This document shows positions 6,217-10,395 of a stretch of DNA of 10,395 nt, piece after piece (position 1 is the first letter of the stretch; each line of letters opens with the position of its first letter). The stretch covers positions 1 through 10,395 of the forward strand of contig JAOUFP010000058.1 of the NCBI GenBank assembly GCA_029858145.1. Direction: 5' to 3'. Source of the stretch: Nitrospirota bacterium. GTDB taxonomy: Bacteria; Nitrospirota; Thermodesulfovibrionia; Thermodesulfovibrionales; UBA6898. The notes below the pieces were generated by a model, which did no database searches, was not told the origin of the DNA, and saw only the letters and a program-made list of their open reading frames with translations. A program made the position numbers and the translations under genes.

Positions 6217-6244
6217 TTGACAAATCCGCGCTCTGCCTTATATT
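6217..6244 (+). promoter_or_regulatory. Sigma-70 promoter, start close to the DUF2007 ATG
   Basis: TTGACA (6217-6222) and TATATT (6239-6244) are separated by 16 bases, the best promoter match in the window. The expected transcription start, near 6251, is about five bases from the ATG at 6256, leaving no room for a Shine-Dalgarno sequence. Confidence 0.6.
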
Positions 6245-6255
6245 CTTAATATGTT

Positions 6256-6468
6256 ATGGAACATAAATGGGTTGAACTGACGGTCACCACCGATGAGATG
6301 GAGGCAGAGATGATCAAGGACCTCCTTGAAAGCGGCGGCATCCCGGTTGTGCTCAGATCGGGCAAGGTGAGGCCTTATCCCGTGAGCATCGGCAGAATGG
6401 GCGAAATAAAGCTGCTGGTAAGAGACATCGATCTTGAAGCGGCTGAGGCAGTGATAAAGCAAGCCTGA
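6256..6468 (+). CDS. DUF2007 domain protein, 70 aa
   Basis: Small cytosolic protein with the DUF2007 (putative signal-transducing, PII-like fold) pattern: WVELTVTTDEMEAEMIKDLLESGGIPVVLRS at about residues 5-35, then a strand, IGEIKLLVRDIDLEAAEAVIKQ-type ending (residues 50-69). Members are often 65-100 aa, and the biochemical role is unknown. The ATG at 6256 has no ribosome binding site. A strong promoter lies directly upstream, so the mRNA may be leaderless. An ATG at 6251 in another frame gives only a few codons and is not a gene. It stands as a single gene between bpt and ppnP. Confidence 0.75.
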   Translation: MEHKWVELTVTTDEMEAEMIKDLLESGGIPVVLRSGKVRPYPVSIGRMGEIKLLVRDIDLEAAEAVIKQA

Positions 6469-6576
6469 TTATCCGCAGCATCGTCCTTTAGTCAGACACC
6501 CCGGCCCGGGGGAAGGGGCATTCAGCAAGCTTCCTCGTAAGATAGTGCGTCTATTACATAAATAAAGGAGCGTTTA

Positions 6577-6894
6577 ATGTCAGAGTTTAAGGGAGTTACA
6601 GTTGTTAAAGAAGCGAACATTTATTTTAACGGTAACGTGACGAGCAGGACGGTAATTTTCAGCGATGGATCGAAAAAGACGCTCGGCGTGATGCTCCCCG
6701 GCGAATATGAGTTCAGCACAGGAGAAAAGGAACTCATGGAGATCATGTCTGGCGAAATGGAAGTGCTCCTTCCCGGAGAACTTGCATGGAAAAGCATAAC
6801 CGGAGGTCAATCGTTTGAAGTGGCCGGCAATGCGAAATTCAAACTGAAGGTAAAAACCCTGAGTGATTACTGCTGTTCGTTTATCGGACAGTGA
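6577..6894 (+). CDS. ppnP: Pyrimidine/purine nucleoside phosphorylase
   Basis: A small cupin enzyme (formerly YaiE/DUF1255/UPF0345) that phosphorolyses several nucleosides to base plus ribose-1-phosphate in salvage. The 105-aa product matches the 94-aa E. coli protein closely: EANIYFNGNVTSRTVIFSDG, LGVMLPGEYEFSTGEKELMEIMSGEMEVLLPG, then WKSITGGQSFEVAGNAKFKLKV and a C-terminal SYLC-like DYCCSF. The N-terminus is about 10 residues longer than in E. coli. AAGGAG at 6565-6570 lies six bases before the ATG. A clear terminator follows the gene, so it is probably transcribed alone. Confidence 0.93.
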   Translation: MSEFKGVTVVKEANIYFNGNVTSRTVIFSDGSKKTLGVMLPGEYEFSTGEKELMEIMSGEMEVLLPGELAWKSITGGQSFEVAGNAKFKLKVKTLSDYCCSFIGQ

Positions 6895-6908
6895 TTTGGG
6901 AAAAAAAA

Positions 6909-6949
6909 GGGCGGGCTTGCAGGTGCATTTCCGCCCCCTTGTCTTTTTT
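6909..6949 (+). terminator. Rho-independent terminator of ppnP
   Basis: GGGCGG (6909-6914) pairs with CCGCCC (6931-6936), followed by CCTTG and a TTTTTT run at 6944-6949. An A-run precedes the stem. The T run ends only 13 bases before the next start codon. Confidence 0.75.
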
Positions 6950-6962
6950 CTGAAACAGGAAC

Positions 6963-8504
6963 ATGCACTCTTTAATCCTTATCCATCCCCCTGCCGCAAA
7001 GCCATCTGAACCGCCTGCCGGAATCGCGAGACTTTCCGGTTTTTTAATTCACCACGGGGCAAAGCCCTTTCTCCTGGACGCAAACCTGGAGGGCATGCTG
7101 CATCTGATGAGAGGAGCGGGATTGTCCGGTGCCGAATTCCAGGATACCTGGACGAAGCGCGCGTTGCGCAGTCGGCAAAAGAATCTCGCTTCGCTGCATG
7201 ATGGGCGTGTGTTTGCGCATCCGGACCGCTACAAGCGCGCTGTCGCGGATATCAACCGTGTCCTTGAGGTATCCGGCCGGGGCCGGGGGGTGACTGTTGG
7301 ACTCGCAAACTATCAGGACAGCAGCCTTTCTCCCCTGCGGAGCGCGGATCTCATCAGAGCCGCCGAAACCTTTGAAGAAAATCCGTTCTTCCCTTATTTC
7401 AGCGAGAGGCTGACTGAGCTTGCCGGGCGAGCCCGGCCGGTCCTGATCGGATTTTCATTGAATTATCTGAGCCAGGCCCTCTGTACATTCGCGATGGCGG
7501 GGTTCATCAGGAAGAGATTCCCGGGTCTTATGATAGTCCTCGGCGGAGGACTCGTCACCTCCTGGCTGCGAAGGCCGGGCTGGATTTCCCCTTTTGACGG
7601 CCTGATAGACCTCCTCATCGCGGGTCCGGGAGAATATCCGCTCCTTTCGGTGCTCGGCAGTGAAGGGGAGAAGAAATGCTTTCCCGTGCCTGATTTTCAC
7701 GGGCTGCCGGCAGGCGATTATCTCTCTCCCGGCACCGTGCTTCCCTACAGCGCCTCAAGCGGCTGCTACTGGAACAGATGCGCGTTCTGTCCCGAGAAGG
7801 CAGAAGGCAATCCCTACGCTGCCGTACCGGTCAGGAGAGCCATGGAAGATATCAGCTCACTCGTAAGCAGCATGGACCCGGCGCTCCTGCATCTCCTTGA
7901 TAATGCGATCAGTCCTGCGTTGCTGCGTTCGCTGGCGGAAAATCCTCCGGGGCCTGCATGGTACGGTTTTGCCAGAATTGACCGGCAGCTGGCAGACAGT
8001 GATTTCTGCAGGGCATTGAAACGTTCCGGCTGCGTGATGCTGAAGCTTGGTGTTGAGTCAGGAGACCAGGGAGTGCTCGACAGGATGGAAAAAGGGATCG
8101 GCCTTGATATGGTCTCCCGCGCCCTTAAGGCGCTGAAACGAGCAGGGATAGCCACTTATGTCTATCTCCTCTTCGGAACGCCCTACGAAACACTGACCGA
8201 AGCGCGCCGGACGCTTGAGTTCGCGGAAGCCCATCGCGAAGAGATAGGCTTCCTGAACCTTGCGCTGTTTAATATGCCTGTTTCTGCCGAGTGGACGCGT
8301 GAATTTGAAACAAACAGCTTTTATGAGGGCGACCTTTCCCTCTACAGGGACTTTGTCCATCCCCGAGGGTGGAACAGGAAGCAGGTAAGGGATTTTCTGG
8401 AAAATGAATTCAAGAAAAACAGGGCTGTCGCTTCCATACTTAAAAAAGACCCACCGGTATTTACCTCAAACCACGCCCCTTTTTTTTTGATGAAAAAGCT
8501 CTGA
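6963..8504 (+). CDS. B12-binding-type radical SAM protein with CX4CX2C cluster motif
   Basis: A 513-aa protein of the COG1032 type. The N-terminal part (about 1-235) has the look of a cobalamin-binding Rossmann domain: LILIHPPAAKPSEPPAGIARLSGFL, LLDANLEG and, near 190, MIVLGGGLVTSW with DLLIAGPGEYPLLSVLG. A DxHxxG cobalamin-ligand motif is not seen. The radical SAM domain (about 258-470) begins LPYSASSGCYWNRCAFCPEK, where Cys268, Cys273 and Cys276 would hold the [4Fe-4S] cluster with four rather than three residues between the first two. LKLGVESGDQGVLDRMEKG is the usual SAM-contact strand, and YVYLLFGTPYETLTEARRTL is a typical later strand. AGGA at 6957-6960 is only two bases from the ATG, but residues 1-10 fit the family start. 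The substrate is unknown; no peptide precursor or biosynthetic partner is adjacent. Confidence 0.85.
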   Translation: MHSLILIHPPAAKPSEPPAGIARLSGFLIHHGAKPFLLDANLEGMLHLMRGAGLSGAEFQDTWTKRALRSRQKNLASLHDGRVFAHPDRYKRAVADINRVLEVSGRGRGVTVGLANYQDSSLSPLRSADLIRAAETFEENPFFPYFSERLTELAGRARPVLIGFSLNYLSQALCTFAMAGFIRKRFPGLMIVLGGGLVTSWLRRPGWISPFDGLIDLLIAGPGEYPLLSVLGSEGEKKCFPVPDFHGLPAGDYLSPGTVLPYSASSGCYWNRCAFCPEKAEGNPYAAVPVRRAMEDISSLVSSMDPALLHLLDNAISPALLRSLAENPPGPAWYGFARIDRQLADSDFCRALKRSGCVMLKLGVESGDQGVLDRMEKGIGLDMVSRALKALKRAGIATYVYLLFGTPYETLTEARRTLEFAEAHREEIGFLNLALFNMPVSAEWTREFETNSFYEGDLSLYRDFVHPRGWNRKQVRDFLENEFKKNRAVASILKKDPPVFTSNHAPFFLMKKL

Positions 8505-8909
8505 TCAGTGTGCCGCCCGGAAAAAGCGTTTAACCGCGGGGACACAGAGGACGCAGGGAGAAATCGGGAAGTTCCGTCTAAAAACGCGCCCCTGAAATGG
8601 TCAAGTACGTTTCCAATACAAAGTCTTTTTTTGCGTACTTCGCGGCTTTGCGCGATCCTCAGTCCAGATTATTCATATAATGTTGTATTCCAGCGTCAGG
8701 AGGAGGCATCAGCGCTCATTCCCGCTTTGCTCCGGGGCATTTTTCTCCTGATATTCATATAACCAGTCTGTCGGACTACCGGAAAATGAAACCGCTCTCA
8801 ATGCCTTCTCCAGCCTTGTTGTTTGATTACCGCCGGAAAGATTTATGAATAATGCTGGTTAGGATATTCATTCGGACATGAAGGAGCTTCCACCCGTCTT
8901 TCGGCCAGG
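8505..8909. other. Non-coding region between the radical SAM gene and the CLC gene
   Basis: About 405 bases between the ends of two converging genes. The left third carries an imperfect inverted-repeat element (8532-8655). The rest holds three copies of the word ATATTCAT or ATTCATAT (around 8672, 8752 and 8863) but no gene I can support; the open frames there lack ribosome binding sites and family resemblance. No clear terminator for either converging gene was found. Confidence 0.5.
8532..8655. repeat. Imperfect inverted-repeat (MITE/REP-like) intergenic element
   Basis: The left arm, AACCGCGGGGACACAGAGG plus ACGCAGGGAGAAA (8532-8563), faces a right arm ending TTGCGTACTTCGCGGCTTTG and CGCGA (8631-8655). 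Both arms resemble the purine-rich GACGCAGAG-type repeat that recurs between genes in many Geobacter, Nitrospira-like and other proteobacterial genomes (from memory). The arms pair only partly by eye (CGCG and ACGCA are exact), so this would be a decayed copy. Confidence 0.4.
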
Positions 8910-10395
8910 TTATCCGGCTCTCTCTTTCAGTACTTCCTTGTTATAGGCGGCGATGATGTCTTTGCGCCGTATCATGGAAAGCACGCGCCTCGGATTATTT
9001 GGATCGACCACCGGTATCTCCTCGATGTCTTTCAGTGAGAATTTTTTTATGGCGGTATTCAGGTCGTTGTCGGGGCGCAAGGTTATGACGTTCTCAGTCG
9101 CCAGTTGGCCTGCCTTCACAATGCCTTTGACGGCATCTTCGAACAGCGCGGGCCTTACATCCTGGATCGATATTATCCCCATCATATCGCCTGAATCGTC
9201 TGTTACCGGGAAGTAGAAACGCTCATTTCTTATCATGAGTTCTATGATGTCACTCAGCAGTGTGTCTTTGTGTATGGAGATGAAATCGTTCTTCATGACA
9301 TCCCTGACCTTTATCCTGCTCATGACGGACCTTTCGCGCCCGGCATCGATCTTTATGCCCCTCTTCGTCAGTTCAACGGTATCGATGGAGTCGGAATAAA
9401 GTTTCTTTGCGACAACGGTACCGATGATGGAGGTGAACATAAGGGGTATGATGATCTTGTAATTCCCCGTCATTTCGAAGAGCAGGAATATGCCGGTCAG
9501 GGGCGCATGGGTTGCTGCGGCGAGGAATGAGCCGATACCGACCGTCGCATAAGCGCCGGGAGACGCGGTGGCGCCGGGAAATAACTGATGAGCGATGAAT
9601 CCGAAACTCCCTCCGGTCATTGCGCCGATAAAAAGCGCGGGGGCAAAGACCCCTCCGGCACCGCCTGAGCCGAGGGTCACGGAGGTAGCAAGGATTTTCA
9701 CCAGGATGAGAATTACTATTACGGGGAATATGATCCTTCCTGAGAGGGCGTCTTCTATGAACTCGTAGCCGTTGCCCATGATCTGGGGTAAAAATATTCC
9801 CAGTGATCCGATAATGAAAGCGCCCAGGACAGGTTTGAGCTGCGGGTGCAGGTTGAAGGAGTCAAATTCGCTGCGGATCCTGTGGAATATTTTGATGTAA
9901 AAAACCGCGATGACCCCGATGATGAGTCCGAGAATGATATAGAATGATATTTCAACAGGACTTTTGAGGTCATATTGAGGGACTGTGAAAGCGGGATTCG
10001 CGCCATAGAAGCCCCGCGATACCACCGTGGCGATCCCCGATGAGATGACGATGGCGGCAAAGGAAGAAAGCTCGTAGTTGCCGAGCAGCACGATTTCTAT
10101 AGCGAACATGATGCCTGCTATCGGCGCGTTGAAGGTGGCTGCTATAGCGCCCGCCGAGCCCGCGGCGATAAGGAGTTTCATATGGTTCCCCGAAGCCTTG
10201 AAGAGCTGCCCGATCCCGGAACCGACAGTGCCGCCGATAATGGCTATGGGGCCTTCTACTCCTGCCGACCCGCCGGAACCGATCGTAAGCGCCGGGCCCA
10301 CGGTTTTAAGCAGGATGTTTTTGATCTTCAGCACTCCGCCTCTGATATTTACCACCTCGAGAAAACGGGAAAAGCCGTATCCATTCACATCACCC
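8910..10395 (-). CDS. CLC-family chloride channel/transporter with two CBS domains, N-terminus beyond the window
   Basis: Integral membrane anion channel or H+/Cl- exchanger. The frame is open from the right edge (preceding residues G-D before the GTG at 10388) to TAA at 8912-8910, about 495 codons, so the first helices are missing. Numbering from the 10388 codon, seen in order: GYGFSRF in place of GSGIP (4-10); GSGGSAGVEGP (37-47) with gating Glu45; FNAPIAGIMFAIEI (86-99); GGAGGVFAPALFIG; APLTGIFLLFEMTGNY; and KLYSDSI with the Tyr that usually lines the pore. Two CBS domains follow (KVRDVMKNDFISI... and QLATENVITLRPD...), which commonly bind adenosine nucleotides. The Glu equivalent to E. 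coli ClcA Glu203 is Ile99, so coupling to protons may differ. It is convergent with the radical SAM gene. Confidence 0.92.
   Translation of the reverse strand, partial: GDVNGYGFSRFLEVVNIRGGVLKIKNILLKTVGPALTIGSGGSAGVEGPIAIIGGTVGSGIGQLFKASGNHMKLLIAAGSAGAIAATFNAPIAGIMFAIEIVLLGNYELSSFAAIVISSGIATVVSRGFYGANPAFTVPQYDLKSPVEISFYIILGLIIGVIAVFYIKIFHRIRSEFDSFNLHPQLKPVLGAFIIGSLGIFLPQIMGNGYEFIEDALSGRIIFPVIVILILVKILATSVTLGSGGAGGVFAPALFIGAMTGGSFGFIAHQLFPGATASPGAYATVGIGSFLAAATHAPLTGIFLLFEMTGNYKIIIPLMFTSIIGTVVAKKLYSDSIDTVELTKRGIKIDAGRERSVMSRIKVRDVMKNDFISIHKDTLLSDIIELMIRNERFYFPVTDDSGDMMGIISIQDVRPALFEDAVKGIVKAGQLATENVITLRPDNDLNTAIKKFSLKDIEEIPVVDPNNPRRVLSMIRRKDIIAAYNKEVLKERAG

Noticed and set aside
6499..6511. 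Palindrome CCCCGG-C-CCGGGG as a terminator after the DUF2007 gene
   Set aside because: The loop would be too small as a full palindrome and no T run follows on either strand.
8508..8762. 84-codon open frame after the radical SAM gene
   Set aside because: It runs through the inverted-repeat element, has no ribosome binding site and reads as low-quality protein sequence.
8787..8849. 20-codon ORF starting ATGAAACCGCTC
   Set aside because: Too short, with no convincing ribosome binding site or conserved feature.

Overview
The window looks like a chromosomal stretch from an anaerobic or microaerophilic Gram-negative bacterium, with Nitrospirota or a deltaproteobacterial-type lineage the most likely source. 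This is an inference. It rests on a partial acyl-CoA dehydratase activase-like gene, a ferritin-like protein, a cobalamin-type radical SAM enzyme, a bacterial leucyl/arginyl-tRNA-protein transferase, and an arsenic methyltransferase that appears to contain selenocysteine. No ribosomal or phylogenetic marker is present. TGA is the ordinary stop of several genes here (ends at 3600, 5233, 6468, 6894 and 8504), so the genetic code is standard.

Layout. 1-782 (-) is the N-terminal part of a DUF2229/COG3580 protein running off the left edge. 783-1119 is intergenic. 1120-1698 (+) is a ferritin-like helical protein, followed 35 bases later by an unrecognised 157-aa protein (1734-2207, +). One base further on, a converging arsM occupies 3012-2209 (-). 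Its frame is interrupted at 2394-2392 by a TGA exactly where the family has a catalytic arsenic-binding cysteine. The frame then continues with a full ArsM C-terminus, and a bSECIS-like hairpin lies just after the TGA. This is the main discovery of the window. Divergent from arsM is an SGNH/GDSL hydrolase (3091-3600, +), then a 36-codon coupled ORF, then tag (3826-4404, +), which looks more AT-rich than its surroundings.

The 340 bases after tag hold a 58-codon open frame that may be a gene remnant. Then come ychJ (4745-5233, +), a bpt/ate-type aminoacyl-tRNA-protein transferase (5474-6196, +) with a structured leader, a 70-aa DUF2007 protein with an apparently leaderless promoter (6256-6468, +), ppnP (6577-6894, +) with a clear terminator, and a 513-aa B12-type radical SAM protein with a CX4CX2C cluster motif (6963-8504, +). 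8505-8909 is non-coding and carries an imperfect inverted-repeat element. 8910-10395 (-) is a CLC chloride channel/transporter with two C-terminal CBS domains, cut by the right edge.

Most genes are single housekeeping or stress genes rather than one pathway. Several fit damage control and stress: arsenic methylation (ArsM), alkylated-base repair (Tag), nucleoside salvage (PpnP) and N-degron tagging (Bpt). No mobile element with a transposase, CRISPR array, rRNA or tRNA was seen.
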